Origin: Bacillota bacterium
GTDB lineage: Bacteria; Bacillota; Clostridia; Oscillospirales; Oscillospiraceae
Assembly: GCA_028719885.1 (NCBI GenBank)
Contig: JAQYLT010000033.1
Location: 1 to 64,000 of the forward strand
Length of the DNA stretch: 64,000 bases
Direction of reading: 5' to 3'
Shown here: piece after piece, positions 18,106-27,517 of the stretch
How positions within the stretch are numbered: position 1 is the stretch's first letter
How the letters are laid out: every line of letters starts with the position of its first letter
The notes under the pieces: generated by a model
Told to the model about the DNA's origin: nothing
The model's input: only the letters and a program-made list of their open reading frames with translations
Databases searched by the model: none
Made by a program: the position numbers and the translations under genes

Positions 18106-18993
18106 ATGAAGGGAATAATTCTTGCAGGAGGAGCTGGTACACGGCTCTATCCTTTGACTATGGTTACAAGTAAACAGTTATTGCCTGTGTATGATAAGCC
18201 GATGATTTATTATCCGCTATCCACACTAATGCTGGCGGGGATAAAGGACATCCTTATCATATCCACACCAGTAGACACACCACGGTTTGAATCACTCCTG
18301 GGAGATGGTTCACAGTTCGGAGTAAACCTTTCATACAAGGTTCAGCCATCACCTGATGGTCTGGCACAGGCTTTTATCTTAGGTGAGGAGTTTTTGGAAG
18401 GTGAAGCCGGTGCAATGGTTCTCGGTGACAATATCTTCTACGGTAATGGTTTCAGTAAGATACTGAAAGAAGCAGTCGAAGACGCTGAGGTAAATGGTAG
18501 AGCCACAGTATTTGGTTATTATGTTCCCGATCCAGAGCGTTTTGGTGTTGTTGCTTTTGATGAGAATTGGAAGGCTACCTCCATTGAGGAAAAGCCAAAG
18601 AATCCAAAATCAAACTATGCTGTAACTGGACTTTACTTCTACCCGGCAGGTGTGGACAAGAAAGCAAAAGAAGTCAAACCTTCTGCACGTGGCGAGTTAG
18701 AAATCACGACTCTGAATGAGATGTACTTAAAAGAAGGAAAACTTGATGTGCAGCTCCTGGGACGTGGATTTGCTTGGCTTGACACAGGAACAATGGATTC
18801 TTTGGTAGAAGCAGCGGATTTCGTTCAGATGATTGAGAAGAGACAGGGCATAAAGATTTCTGCTCCTGAAGAAATTGCTTTCCGCTATGGTTGGATTGAT
18901 AAAGACGGGCTTCTGAAGTCCGCAGAAAAGTATGGAAAGAGCCCTTATGGTCAACATCTCAAGGCTGTAGCTGAGGGAAAGGTACGTGGATAA
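18106..18993 (+). CDS. rmlA: Glucose-1-phosphate thymidylyltransferase
   Basis: First step of dTDP-L-rhamnose synthesis: glucose-1-phosphate plus dTTP gives dTDP-glucose. The signature [20 protein letters not shown] (nucleotide binding) starts the protein. [17 protein letters not shown], the metal-binding GDNIFYG and [20 protein letters not shown] follow. 295 aa, normal for the short homotetrameric form. It lies 51 bases after wecB and overlaps rmlC by one base, in the order rmlA-rmlC-rmlB-rmlD. Confidence 0.96.
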   Translation: MKGIILAGGAGTRLYPLTMVTSKQLLPVYDKPMIYYPLSTLMLAGIKDILIISTPVDTPRFESLLGDGSQFGVNLSYKVQPSPDGLAQAFILGEEFLEGEAGAMVLGDNIFYGNGFSKILKEAVEDAEVNGRATVFGYYVPDPERFGVVAFDENWKATSIEEKPKNPKSNYAVTGLYFYPAGVDKKAKEVKPSARGELEITTLNEMYLKEGKLDVQLLGRGFAWLDTGTMDSLVEAADFVQMIEKRQGIKISAPEEIAFRYGWIDKDGLLKSAEKYGKSPYGQHLKAVAEGKVRG

Positions 18994-19568
18994 TGAAAGC
19001 AATTGAAACAAAAATACCAGGTGTCCTCATCATTGAAACTGACGTGTTCGGCGATCATAGGGGATATTTTACAGAAACATATAATAAGCCTAAGTATGAG
19101 GCTTTAGGAATCACCACAGAATTCGTACAGGATAATATGAGTTTTTCCGCTCAGAAAGGTACTCTTCGTGGTCTTCACTGGCAGAATCCTCCTTATGCTC
19201 AGGCAAAGCTTGTTTCCTGTACAAAGGGAGCAGTTATTGATGTGGCTGTGGACATCAGAAAGGGTAGCCCGACATATGGCAATTGGGTGTCGGTAGAATT
19301 ATCTGCAGAGAACCATAGACAATTCTTCATTCCAAGAGGATTTGCTCATGGATTCTTGACCCTGACGGATGATGTGGAATTCAGATACAAGTGTGACAAT
19401 GTCTATAACAAACTGTCAGAAGGCGGCATGAGATATGATGCATCGGAGGTTGCTGTAGATTGGGGTACGCTACTCAATGGAATTGAACCTGTGCTTTCGG
19501 AGAAGGATAAGATTGGGCCGAATCTAACTGATTCAGACAACCAGTTTGTGTACGGAGAGAATTGCTAA
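18993..19568 (+). CDS. rmlC: dTDP-4-dehydrorhamnose 3,5-epimerase
   Basis: Cupin-fold epimerase acting third in dTDP-rhamnose synthesis. VFGDHRGYFTETYN, DNMSFSAQKGTLRGLHWQNP with the catalytic His, KLVSCTKGAVIDVAVDIR and the RGFAHGFLTL segment are standard (quoted in part). 191 aa, normal length. Translation probably couples to rmlA through the one-base overlap. Confidence 0.95.
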   Translation: MKAIETKIPGVLIIETDVFGDHRGYFTETYNKPKYEALGITTEFVQDNMSFSAQKGTLRGLHWQNPPYAQAKLVSCTKGAVIDVAVDIRKGSPTYGNWVSVELSAENHRQFFIPRGFAHGFLTLTDDVEFRYKCDNVYNKLSEGGMRYDASEVAVDWGTLLNGIEPVLSEKDKIGPNLTDSDNQFVYGENC

Positions 19569-19583
19569 GAGGGGAGTGTAGAA

Positions 19584-20615
19584 ATGAAGACTATTTTAGT
19601 GACAGGTGGAACAGGTTTTATTGGAAATTGTTTCTGCAAATTACTCTTAGCCGAAAGACCTGAATATAGGGTAATCAATGTGGACGTTTGTACTTATGCT
19701 GCAAATCCTTCCACTATTGAGGGGGAACTGGAAAATACGAACTATAAGTTCTACAAAACGGATATTAGAGACAGAGAAACTATTGATAAGATTTTTGAAG
19801 AAGAGAAGCCGGATATCGTGGTCAACTTTGCTGCGGAAAGCCACGTAGACCGCTCTATTACTAATCCGTGTATCTTCCTCGAAACCAACATCATGGGCAC
19901 AGCGGTGTTGATGGACGCTTGCAGAAAATACGGAATTGAAAGGTATCATCAGGTTTCGACTGATGAGGTTTATGGTGATTTGCCTCTTGATAGACCTGAT
20001 TTGTTCTTCACAGAAGAGACACCAATACATACATCTTCACCGTATTCTACCTCAAAGGCTTCTGCGGATCTGCTTGTCCTGGCATACCACAGAACATATG
20101 GACTTCCTGTAACGATTTCTCGTTGTTCCAACAACTATGGTCCATACCAGTTCCCTGAGAAGTTGATTCCTCTCATGATTCATAATGCTACTCATGACAA
20201 ACCACTCCCTGTTTATGGCGAGGGCTTGAATGTTCGTGATTGGCTGTATGTTAAGGATCATTGTTATGGAATCCTTGCAGTTCTGGAAAAAGGAAAAGTC
20301 GGAGAAGTTTACAACCTTGGTGGCCATAATGAAAAAGCCAATATTGAGATTGTGAAGATTATTCTTGAGAAGCTCGGCAAACCTGAAAGCCTTATCACAC
20401 ACGTTGCTGACAGACATGGCCATGACCAGAGATATGCAATTGATCCTGCTAAGGCTATGAGAGAGCTTGGATGGGCACCAACCACTATGTTCAAGGACGG
20501 AATTGTTCTCACAATCGACTGGTATATGTCCGAAGAGGGTAGGAAGTGGACAGAGGAATGCACCTCTGGTGAGTACCTCAACTGGATCGAGAAAAACTAC
20601 AAGGAGAGAATGTAA
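19584..20615 (+). CDS. rmlB: dTDP-glucose 4,6-dehydratase
   Basis: Extended SDR enzyme that makes dTDP-4-keto-6-deoxyglucose, second step of dTDP-rhamnose synthesis. TGGTGFIGNCFCKLL is the NAD-binding site, VNFAAESHVDRSI and VSTDEVYGDL carry the catalytic Thr-Asp-Glu, and YSTSKASADLLV gives the Tyr-x3-Lys pair. RCSNNYGPYQFPEKLIPL is also diagnostic. 343 aa. GGGGAG lies upstream of ATG 19584. The stop overlaps the rmlD start by one base. Confidence 0.95.
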   Translation: MKTILVTGGTGFIGNCFCKLLLAERPEYRVINVDVCTYAANPSTIEGELENTNYKFYKTDIRDRETIDKIFEEEKPDIVVNFAAESHVDRSITNPCIFLETNIMGTAVLMDACRKYGIERYHQVSTDEVYGDLPLDRPDLFFTEETPIHTSSPYSTSKASADLLVLAYHRTYGLPVTISRCSNNYGPYQFPEKLIPLMIHNATHDKPLPVYGEGLNVRDWLYVKDHCYGILAVLEKGKVGEVYNLGGHNEKANIEIVKIILEKLGKPESLITHVADRHGHDQRYAIDPAKAMRELGWAPTTMFKDGIVLTIDWYMSEEGRKWTEECTSGEYLNWIEKNYKERM

Positions 20616-21529
20616 TGAAGTTTTTGGTAACTGGTGTTAATGGCCAGTTAGGCCATGATGTCATGAATGAATTATATAAAAGAGGACATGAAGGTATTGG
20701 TTCAGATATTGTTGAAGCTTATGCCGGTGTGGCTGATGGTTCGCCGGTTACAACTATGCCTTATGTTGGACTCGACATCACGGATAAGGAAGCGGTTGGG
20801 AAGGTAATTGGCGAAATCAAGCCTGACGCTGTCATCCATTGCGCCGCATGGACTGCTGTAGATATGGCAGAAGATGATGATAAGGTTGATGCGGTAAGGA
20901 GAGTAAATGCAGGAGGTACGCAGAATATTGCGGACGCCTGCAAGGCATTAGACTGCAAAATGCTGTATCTTTCCACCGATTATGTATTCGATGGCCAGGG
21001 GAAAGAACCATGGAAACCAGATAGTAAGGACTATAAGCCGCTCAATGTTTATGGTCACACTAAGCTTGAGGGTGAGCTGGCAGTTGCCAATACTCTGGAG
21101 AAGTATTTCATCGTGCGCATTGCCTGGGCATTTGGTCTTAATGGTAACAACTTTATCAAGACAATGATCAACGTGGGCAAGACTCATGATGAGGTCAGAG
21201 TTGTTAATGACCAGATTGGCACACCTACCTATACATTCGACCTGGCTAGACTGCTGGTAGATATGTGTGAGTCAGAGAAATATGGATATTATCATGCCAC
21301 AAACGAAGGCGGCTACATTTCTTGGTATGACTTCTGTGTTGAGTTTTACAAACAGTATGGGCTTACCACGAAGGTAATTCCGGTAACTACAGAGGAGTAT
21401 GGCATTTCAAAGGCTAAAAGACCAGTAAATAGTAGACTTGATAAAAGCAAGTTAGTAGAAGCCGGGTTCAAACCACTTCCGACATGGCAGGATGCGGTAA
21501 GTAGATATTTGAAGGAAGCACAGTTATAA
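20615..21529 (+). CDS. rmlD: dTDP-4-dehydrorhamnose reductase
   Basis: Final, NADPH-dependent step of dTDP-L-rhamnose synthesis. LVTGVNGQLGHDVMNEL binds the cofactor, YLSTDYVFDGQG and YGHTKLEGE carry the Ser/Thr and Tyr-x3-Lys catalytic residues. The N-terminal third has a longer loop than usual (about residues 30-50). 304 aa. It ends the rml block; about 100 bases without a clear gene follow before the pyruvyl transferase. Confidence 0.93.
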   Translation: MKFLVTGVNGQLGHDVMNELYKRGHEGIGSDIVEAYAGVADGSPVTTMPYVGLDITDKEAVGKVIGEIKPDAVIHCAAWTAVDMAEDDDKVDAVRRVNAGGTQNIADACKALDCKMLYLSTDYVFDGQGKEPWKPDSKDYKPLNVYGHTKLEGELAVANTLEKYFIVRIAWAFGLNGNNFIKTMINVGKTHDEVRVVNDQIGTPTYTFDLARLLVDMCESEKYGYYHATNEGGYISWYDFCVEFYKQYGLTTKVIPVTTEEYGISKAKRPVNSRLDKSKLVEAGFKPLPTWQDAVSRYLKEAQL

Positions 21530-21631
21530 TTTGCTAGGTACCCTAGTTTAGTTGACTTTGAATGCAAAAAAGATAGATTTCCGTACTAAGAGTTTGAAAT
21601 AGATTTAATGAAATATTGAGGTATGAAAGAA

Positions 21632-22633
21632 ATGAACACAATAGGTATTGTAACGATTGTTAGTCAAAATTACGGAAATCGTCTGCAGAATTATGCTCTT
21701 CAGACTGTTCTCCAAAACATGGGATATACGGTGAATACCATTAGAAGAATAGAGGTTCCTTTTTCGCTGATCGTAAAAAACTATATCCACTATTTATGGC
21801 ATACTAACAATACTACACAGTTTTTCAAATTCAATAGAAAAATTGTATGGAGTAAAAGTGTCTGGGGCGATAACTCACAATTGAAGGAACTACAATCTCA
21901 ATACGATTACTTCATAGCCGGTAGTGATCAGGTATGGAATCCTTATTACACATTTACAGGAACTGATTTAGATTTCTTGACATTTGTTGAAGATGAAAGA
22001 AAAATTGCCTATGCTGCAAGCTTTGGAGTGTCATCTTTGCCGAGTGAGAAAGCCGCTCAATATAAAGAGTACCTATGTGACTTTTCCAAGATATCTACAA
22101 GAGAAGATGCGGGTGCAGATATTGTTTTCTCCCTTACAGGAAGGGGAGTGCCTGTTGTTTTAGACCCGGTATTGCTACTAGAAGCGGAACAGTGGCGAAA
22201 AATTGCGAAAAAACCTCGTAATATGCCTAAAGGACCTTACACCTTAGTATACTCTGTAGAATCAATGAGTGAAGCATTGAAGAATGCTGTTGAAGAGGAA
22301 AAAAAGAATCATCAGGTGTTAGAAGTTCGTAAATTGAATGGAAAAGAATGGGCGGTTGGCCCAGCAGAGTTCTTGTATCTAATTGATCATGCAGATAAGC
22401 TTCTTACAGATTCTTTCCATGGTACTGTTTTTTCAGTGCTATTCCACACTCCATTTTATATCTACGGAAGAGATGGGCATAACATGAGTTCGAGGATGGA
22501 TACGCTGCTTTCATCAGTAGAGCTAAAAGATGTCAGTGAATTTAGTCAGGCGGTATTTGATAGAAGCGATGTGTTGCTAAAAAAGAAAAGGTTAGAATCG
22601 GTAGGCTTCTTAAGAGACGCTTTAGGAAAGTAG
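21632..22633 (+). CDS. Polysaccharide pyruvyl transferase family protein (CsaB-like)
   Basis: Likely transfers pyruvate from phosphoenolpyruvate to a sugar of the glycan, giving an acidic ketal that can anchor S-layer-type proteins. IGIVTIVSQNYGNRLQNYALQ is the usual start. YFIAGSDQVWNP and the C-terminal LLTDSFHGTVFSVLF-type motif (H in SFHGT) are family hallmarks. 333 aa from ATG 21632. ATG 21623 is in frame but too close to the GAGG site (one base); from 21632 the spacing is ten. Pyruvyl transferases in glycan loci often sit with FrhB-like genes, as here. Confidence 0.85.
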   Translation: MNTIGIVTIVSQNYGNRLQNYALQTVLQNMGYTVNTIRRIEVPFSLIVKNYIHYLWHTNNTTQFFKFNRKIVWSKSVWGDNSQLKELQSQYDYFIAGSDQVWNPYYTFTGTDLDFLTFVEDERKIAYAASFGVSSLPSEKAAQYKEYLCDFSKISTREDAGADIVFSLTGRGVPVVLDPVLLLEAEQWRKIAKKPRNMPKGPYTLVYSVESMSEALKNAVEEEKKNHQVLEVRKLNGKEWAVGPAEFLYLIDHADKLLTDSFHGTVFSVLFHTPFYIYGRDGHNMSSRMDTLLSSVELKDVSEFSQAVFDRSDVLLKKKRLESVGFLRDALGK

Positions 22634-22639
22634 GTTAGC

Positions 22640-24202
22640 ATGGCAAAAATAGAAAGAACGAAAAATGCATCAAGGAATATATTCTTTGGTGTTATTCTAA
22701 AAATATACCAGATATTTGTGCCATTCCTGATGCGTACAGCCATGATTTATCTCATGGGAGTGCAGTATCTGGGGTTAAATAGTCTATTCACTTCAATTCT
22801 CCAGGTTCTGAATCTGGCTGAATTGGGTGTGGGCTCTGCGATGGTTTATAGTATGTATAAACCTATTGCGGAAGATGATGAGACTACCATCTGTGCGCTC
22901 ATGAAGCTCTATAGAACATATTATAGAGTGATTGGTTTGGTCATAGCTGTTGTTGGGTGTGTTTTAACACCTTTTATTCCCTATTTAATTAAGAGTGATG
23001 TTCCGGCAGGAATTAATATATATATTCTCTACTTATTGAACTTGGGCGCAACTGTTCTTTCGTATTGGCTGTTTGCGTATAAGAATTCCATTCTCCAGGC
23101 GCACCAGAGGACAGATGTTGTTTCTAAGGTTACCCTAGTAACTAGTACTGTGCAATATGGTTTGCAGATTGCAATATTGTGGCTGTTCCATAATTACTAT
23201 CTTTATGTAATAGTTGCGCTTGCTACACAGGCGTTGACCAACATCGTGACAGCGATATGTGCGAACAAGCTCTATCCACAGTTCAAGCCAAAGGGAAATG
23301 TTGATAAGGTCCAAGTGAAGAGAATTAATCAAAGGATAAGGGATCTATTCACATCCAAAATTGGTAGTATCATCTATGATTCTGCGGACACAATTGTTAT
23401 ATCGGCTTTTCTGGGACTAACCGTACTGGCAGTATACCAGAATTACTTCTATATATTGAACTCGATAACTGGATTAATAACCGTTGTATTCTCAGCGTGT
23501 ACTGCGGGTATTGGTAACAGTATCGTAGTAGAAAGCAAAGAGAAGAATTACCAAGACCTGAAGAAGTTTACATTCATCATCACCTGGATTGCTGGATTCT
23601 GCTCAGTCTGCTTATTATGTATCTATCAGCCATTCATGGAACTTTGGGTTGGAAAAGATTTAATGCTTTCTCTCTCAGCTGTGGTGTGCTTTGTAGTTTA
23701 TTTCTTTGTTCGCCAGTTTAATGCGCTTTTCAATTTATACAAAGACGCTTCTGGAATGTGGCATGAGGACCGGCTCAGACCTTTAACCGCAGCGTTAACA
23801 AACCTTGCATTGAACTTGATACTAGTTCAGTTTATAGGCATCTACGGCATTCTTTTATCTACAGTTCTTGCAATCATTTGTGTTGGTATGCCATGGCTAC
23901 TACACAATCTTTTTACGGTTATTTTTGAAAGGAAACATATGTGGCCTTATCTCAGAAGATTTGCAAAGTACTGCTTTGTGGTTCTCATAAGCTGCACGGT
24001 CACATACCTTATCTGTTCAAGAATCAGCATTGGACTTGTGCCTACCATTTTGATCCGTGGTGTGATTTGCATGATTGTTCCGAATGCTATTTATTTTCTG
24101 GTGTTCAGAAAAACAGAAGAATATAACCAGGCACTTCATCTGGCTGATAATATGACAAAAGGCAAGATGAACAGAGTGTTGGTTAAACTGGGAATGAATT
24201 AA
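22640..24202 (+). CDS. Wzx-like polysaccharide flippase (oligosaccharide flippase family)
   Basis: A 520-residue membrane protein with about 12-14 hydrophobic segments. KNASRNIFFGVILKIYQIFVP and the YLGLNSLFTSILQVLNLAELG region (partial quotes) are typical of Gram-positive Wzx proteins of the MOP exporter superfamily. It probably flips lipid-linked repeat units across the membrane for the Wzy-like polymerase at 13634-14899. Base use is intermediate between the AT-rich glycosyltransferase block and the core genome. Confidence 0.88.
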   Translation: MAKIERTKNASRNIFFGVILKIYQIFVPFLMRTAMIYLMGVQYLGLNSLFTSILQVLNLAELGVGSAMVYSMYKPIAEDDETTICALMKLYRTYYRVIGLVIAVVGCVLTPFIPYLIKSDVPAGINIYILYLLNLGATVLSYWLFAYKNSILQAHQRTDVVSKVTLVTSTVQYGLQIAILWLFHNYYLYVIVALATQALTNIVTAICANKLYPQFKPKGNVDKVQVKRINQRIRDLFTSKIGSIIYDSADTIVISAFLGLTVLAVYQNYFYILNSITGLITVVFSACTAGIGNSIVVESKEKNYQDLKKFTFIITWIAGFCSVCLLCIYQPFMELWVGKDLMLSLSAVVCFVVYFFVRQFNALFNLYKDASGMWHEDRLRPLTAALTNLALNLILVQFIGIYGILLSTVLAIICVGMPWLLHNLFTVIFERKHMWPYLRRFAKYCFVVLISCTVTYLICSRISIGLVPTILIRGVICMIVPNAIYFLVFRKTEEYNQALHLADNMTKGKMNRVLVKLGMN

Positions 24203-24203
24203 A

Positions 24204-25226
24204 ATGAAAACATACGCAGCGATATATAAGGATAATAAAATAAGAGAAAACTCTTCATCAGGTGGTGTCTTTTCTGCTCTGGCTGACATGTTCGATGTAG
24301 TCTATGGTGTGGCTATGACCAAAGACTGCTACGGAGCGGAAATGATTAGAGTGGAAGGGGATATCAGTCCTCTTCGCGGATCTAAGTATTTCCAGGCCAA
24401 AGTAGGAGATGCGTTTAAGCAGGTTAAGAAAGATTTGGAAGAGGGAAGAAAAGTACTCTTTTCTGGAACCGGATGCCAGATAAATGGTCTTTCTCTGTTC
24501 TTGGGTAAAGAATACTCCAATCTCTTTCTCCTGGACATTATTTGCCATGGCACTCCATCACCGAAACTGTGGAGAGAGTACGTGTCATACCAGGAAAAGA
24601 AGCATGGTAAGTTGGAAAGTGTAAATTTCCGTTGTAAGGACGATAGCTGGATTGATTTTGGTATGAAAGAGAATCAACTGTACATATCAAAGGATACAGA
24701 CTTTTTCATGCGCATGTTCCTTCGGGATTACTGCCTTCGTCCTGCTTGCTATGAGTGTCAAGCAAAGCGGTATAGAAAAGCAGACATGACCATTGCAGAC
24801 TTCTGGGGAATACAAGCTGTTGCTCCGGAGATGAATGATGGCAGAGGGACAAGCCTAGTCATCACCAGGACGGAGAAGGGGCAAGAGCTTTTTGAAGGAA
24901 TTAAGAGTGAGTTGAAGTGGAAGGAAGTAAGCTATGAAGAAGGAGTAAAAGGTAATCCTTCTGAGTACAAATCTGTCGCTCGTCCACAGCAAAGAGATAC
25001 ATTCTTTGAAGACTTGGATAAGTTGTCGTTTGATGAAATGGCAAAGAAGTATGCGGCTGATAGAAAGGTTCCGTTCAAAAGAAGAGTTGTCAATAAAATA
25101 AAACGTACCATCAAGAAAATCCTTCGCGGGGGGGGACTGAAAAACACTAAAATGCCAACTATGGCATCCTCTTCACATTCAAGAAGTAATTCTGATTATG
25201 GTATGCTGCTGACTTTCAAGAAGTAA
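24204..25226 (+). CDS. FrhB-like (F420 hydrogenase beta subunit C-terminal) protein lacking its ferredoxin domain
   Basis: NSSSGGVFSALADMF at residues ~13-27, FSGTGCQINGL, DIICHGTPSPKLW and the cysteine-rich CLRPACYECQAKRYRKADMTIADFWG are the standard features of FrhB-like proteins found beside pyruvyl transferases in glycan loci, often described as flavin/Fe-S oxidoreductases. Full-length relatives begin with a two-cluster ferredoxin domain; here the protein starts directly at the catalytic part. A ferredoxin piece of the right kind is encoded alone at 26433-26639, beyond an unrelated gene. Near the 3' end a run of eight Gs (25128-25135) precedes an odd Ser-rich tail (about the last 30 residues); slippage would only shorten the end. 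Confidence 0.8.
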   Translation: MKTYAAIYKDNKIRENSSSGGVFSALADMFDVVYGVAMTKDCYGAEMIRVEGDISPLRGSKYFQAKVGDAFKQVKKDLEEGRKVLFSGTGCQINGLSLFLGKEYSNLFLLDIICHGTPSPKLWREYVSYQEKKHGKLESVNFRCKDDSWIDFGMKENQLYISKDTDFFMRMFLRDYCLRPACYECQAKRYRKADMTIADFWGIQAVAPEMNDGRGTSLVITRTEKGQELFEGIKSELKWKEVSYEEGVKGNPSEYKSVARPQQRDTFFEDLDKLSFDEMAKKYAADRKVPFKRRVVNKIKRTIKKILRGGGLKNTKMPTMASSSHSRSNSDYGMLLTFKK

Positions 25227-25252
25227 CCCACCCACCAACACCATTTAAACTT

Positions 25253-26386
25253 ATGAAAGAAATCATTTGTAAAGACTGTGGCAAAAGCTTCTCCATTTCA
25301 CCTGACGAGGAAAAGTTCTATATCTCAAAAGGACTGCAGATTCCAAAGAGATGCAAAGAATGCCGCAAAAATAGGAATGAAGAAGAAAAAAGAATAAAAA
25401 CAGAACGGGATGAAAAGGAGCTTCAAGGACTTGTAGCACAATTCACTCAAAAGCCCATCGAGTTTACAAACCCCGATAAGTCGCTTGTGATTATCGGCAA
25501 TGGCTTCGACATTATGCATGGTGTAAAATCTTCATATTGGGAATTCCAAAAGACGATAGGGAAGAATAACACGTTGCGATGGGAAATTGAAACATACCTC
25601 GATACTGGTGATTTGTGGTCAAACCTTGAAGATTCGCTCGGCAGACTGAATTACAGTATGTTCCTTAATCCCCATGTGATCGATATGTGGCTTGATAATT
25701 TTGGAGCATACGATCCTGATTGCCAGGCAGCAGATTTTTTTGCCGCTGTGGAGACTGCCATTGGGCCCACATTCAACATTCCAAGAGAACTGAATTCCAG
25801 ATTTAAGAAATGGCTAAAGACTTTAAAAGTCGAGAGCGATGACAGACCATTCTCAATGCTCCATGGTGAATATAAAGTACTGAGTTTCAACTATACGGAG
25901 TTCATCGAAACATTATATGGAGCAAAGAGAGAGAATATCTGTTATATCCATGGTTGCAGGAGGACAGAAAAAGGAAAGAGACCCGATGAAATAATTCTTG
26001 GTCACAAGCCTGGTATGGAAGAAGAACAGTGGGATAAGGTAGAACTGAAACCATTCAAGTTCAAGAATCCATATAAAAGATACATTATGGAAGCGGCTAT
26101 GGAAACGGCGGCGAGAGAAGCAGCATGGTATGATGAATCTACAACCAAGAAGTGTGGGGATATCATTAAGAACCACAAGGACTTCTTTGATGGGTTGAGT
26201 AGCATTGAAGAAGTATTCGTCATCGGTCATTCCTTGTCAGAAGTTGACTATCCTTATTTTGAGGAAGTGAGGAGTAGATGCGATGCGAAGTGGCATATCG
26301 GCTATCATTCACTGGATGATATGAAGAGACTGATTGCTCTTGTAGGATATTTGGGTTTGAAGGATGTAACTGTATTTAGGACGTGA
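25253..26386 (+). CDS. AbiH-like putative phage-defence protein with N-terminal zinc ribbon
   Basis: The core LVIIGNGFDIMHGVKSSYWEF near residues 79-99 matches the start of AbiH-family abortive-infection proteins (NGFD-AHG--TSY). Later landmarks are VLSFNYTEFIETLYG, ICYIHGCR, IILGHKPG and VFVIGHSLSEVDYPYF, the last two resembling the SIR2-like/AbiH nucleotide-binding layout. It is 377 aa. The first 45 residues add a zinc-ribbon-like module (CKDCGKSFSIS...RCKECRK, two CxxC knuckles), then a charged helix. AbiH members act against phage by an unclear route. It sits alone inside the glycan locus, between two pieces resembling a split FrhB gene, and has no visible partner gene. Identification rests on motif memory, not a search. 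Confidence 0.7.
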   Translation: MKEIICKDCGKSFSISPDEEKFYISKGLQIPKRCKECRKNRNEEEKRIKTERDEKELQGLVAQFTQKPIEFTNPDKSLVIIGNGFDIMHGVKSSYWEFQKTIGKNNTLRWEIETYLDTGDLWSNLEDSLGRLNYSMFLNPHVIDMWLDNFGAYDPDCQAADFFAAVETAIGPTFNIPRELNSRFKKWLKTLKVESDDRPFSMLHGEYKVLSFNYTEFIETLYGAKRENICYIHGCRRTEKGKRPDEIILGHKPGMEEEQWDKVELKPFKFKNPYKRYIMEAAMETAAREAAWYDESTTKKCGDIIKNHKDFFDGLSSIEEVFVIGHSLSEVDYPYFEEVRSRCDAKWHIGYHSLDDMKRLIALVGYLGLKDVTVFRT

Positions 26387-26432
26387 GCTCCATTCTGGCG
26401 AACAACAAATATATAAAAAAGGAAAAAACACG

Positions 26433-26639
26433 ATGAAAGATATACCAGTTCTTTTCACCAGAAAAGAAGATTGCTGTGGCTGCACAGCGTGTTATGCGAT
26501 TTGTCCTAAATCCGCAATAAGTATGAAAGAAGACGAGGAAGGATTTGAATACCCGCAAATCGATGAGAAGATTTGTGTAAGGTGCGGGATGTGTTTGAAG
26601 GTATGCCCGATCAAGGAGGCGAAGAAACAGTGTCAGTAA
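26433..26639 (+). CDS. Stand-alone 2x[4Fe-4S] ferredoxin domain, probable detached FrhB N-terminus
   Basis: 68 residues with two clusters of cysteines: CCGCTACYAICP and CVRCGMCLKVCP. The sequence around them (FTRKEDCCGCTACYAICPKS, DEEGFEYPQID) closely resembles the N-terminal domain usually fused to FrhB-like proteins of glycan loci. It ends at a stop just where the linker to FrhB would begin. Either a second FrhB-like gene decayed here, or the original gene was split and the halves reordered around the AbiH-like gene. It could still work in trans with the protein at 24204-25226. Confidence 0.7.
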   Translation: MKDIPVLFTRKEDCCGCTACYAICPKSAISMKEDEEGFEYPQIDEKICVRCGMCLKVCPIKEAKKQCQ

Positions 26640-26728
26640 CCACCTAAAGAAAAAATATATAATCCCCACTCAATATTAGGACTTGCTATGTAGTAAATTC
26701 TGAGTTCTAATGACGTGGAGGTGATAGC

Positions 26729-27517
26729 ATGATTAGTACGGAATACAGTGTCGCGGGTTCCGCTCATATCACGATTGCCATTGTGGCGGACCTGCATGAG
26801 TTTGAACCAAAGCCGGTATTATCAAGACTGTCAGAGATAAGACCCGATGTGATTGCGGTACCCGGCGACCTTTTTGAAAACCACGAGTTTGGGGAGAATC
26901 TGGATAAAGAGGATGACAGCCTGATTTCTCGTATGCTTTGCCGCATTATCCACATGGCGAATCGTCTGGCGGGACTTCGCTGGAGACAGAAGCATGATGT
27001 TAGGAAGCAGAATGCGTATGATTTTCTCATGAAAGCATCGGAGATCGCCCCTGTGGTGATGAGCCTGGGCAACCATGAGCTGTATCTAACTGAGGAAGAT
27101 AAAGCGGTTCTTGCAACTGCAAATGTTGCGTTGCTGAATAACAGTACTGTGGAGATCAAGAACGTCCTGTTCGGAGGCATACCCTCCAAGCAGATCACTG
27201 GGAAGATAGACACAGAGTTTCTGACCAGCTTTAGTGATCTCCCCGGATACAAGGTCCTCCTGTGTCATCACCCGGAGTACTACGACAAGCTGCGGTCCTA
27301 CCCGATTAACCTCTTCCTTTCCGGCCACTGCCATGGCGGTCAGATCAGGATTTGGAATCACGGCATTTTCTCACCAGGGCAGGGGCTATTACCTCGCTAT
27401 CACCACGGTGTGTATGACGGTCGGCTGGTGGTATCATCCGGCTGTGCCAACACAGCGTCGATTCCAAGATGGGGGAATGAACCCGAGGTCGTGGTTGTAA
27501 GGTTGGGGAATAGGTAG
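26729..27517 (+). CDS. Calcineurin-like metallophosphoesterase (YaeI/YkuE type)
   Basis: Metal-dependent phosphoesterase. The metal ligands are visible in order: IVADLHEFEPKP, VPGDLFENHE, SLGNHELYL, LLCHHPEYYD and LSGHCHGGQIR. No signal peptide or membrane helix, so probably cytoplasmic, though related enzymes often act on membrane lipids. 262 aa, normal for this type. GGAGGTGA lies seven bases before ATG 26729. It follows the glycan cluster on the same strand after an 89-base gap and may not belong to it. Confidence 0.88.
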   Translation: MISTEYSVAGSAHITIAIVADLHEFEPKPVLSRLSEIRPDVIAVPGDLFENHEFGENLDKEDDSLISRMLCRIIHMANRLAGLRWRQKHDVRKQNAYDFLMKASEIAPVVMSLGNHELYLTEEDKAVLATANVALLNNSTVEIKNVLFGGIPSKQITGKIDTEFLTSFSDLPGYKVLLCHHPEYYDKLRSYPINLFLSGHCHGGQIRIWNHGIFSPGQGLLPRYHHGVYDGRLVVSSGCANTASIPRWGNEPEVVVVRLGNR

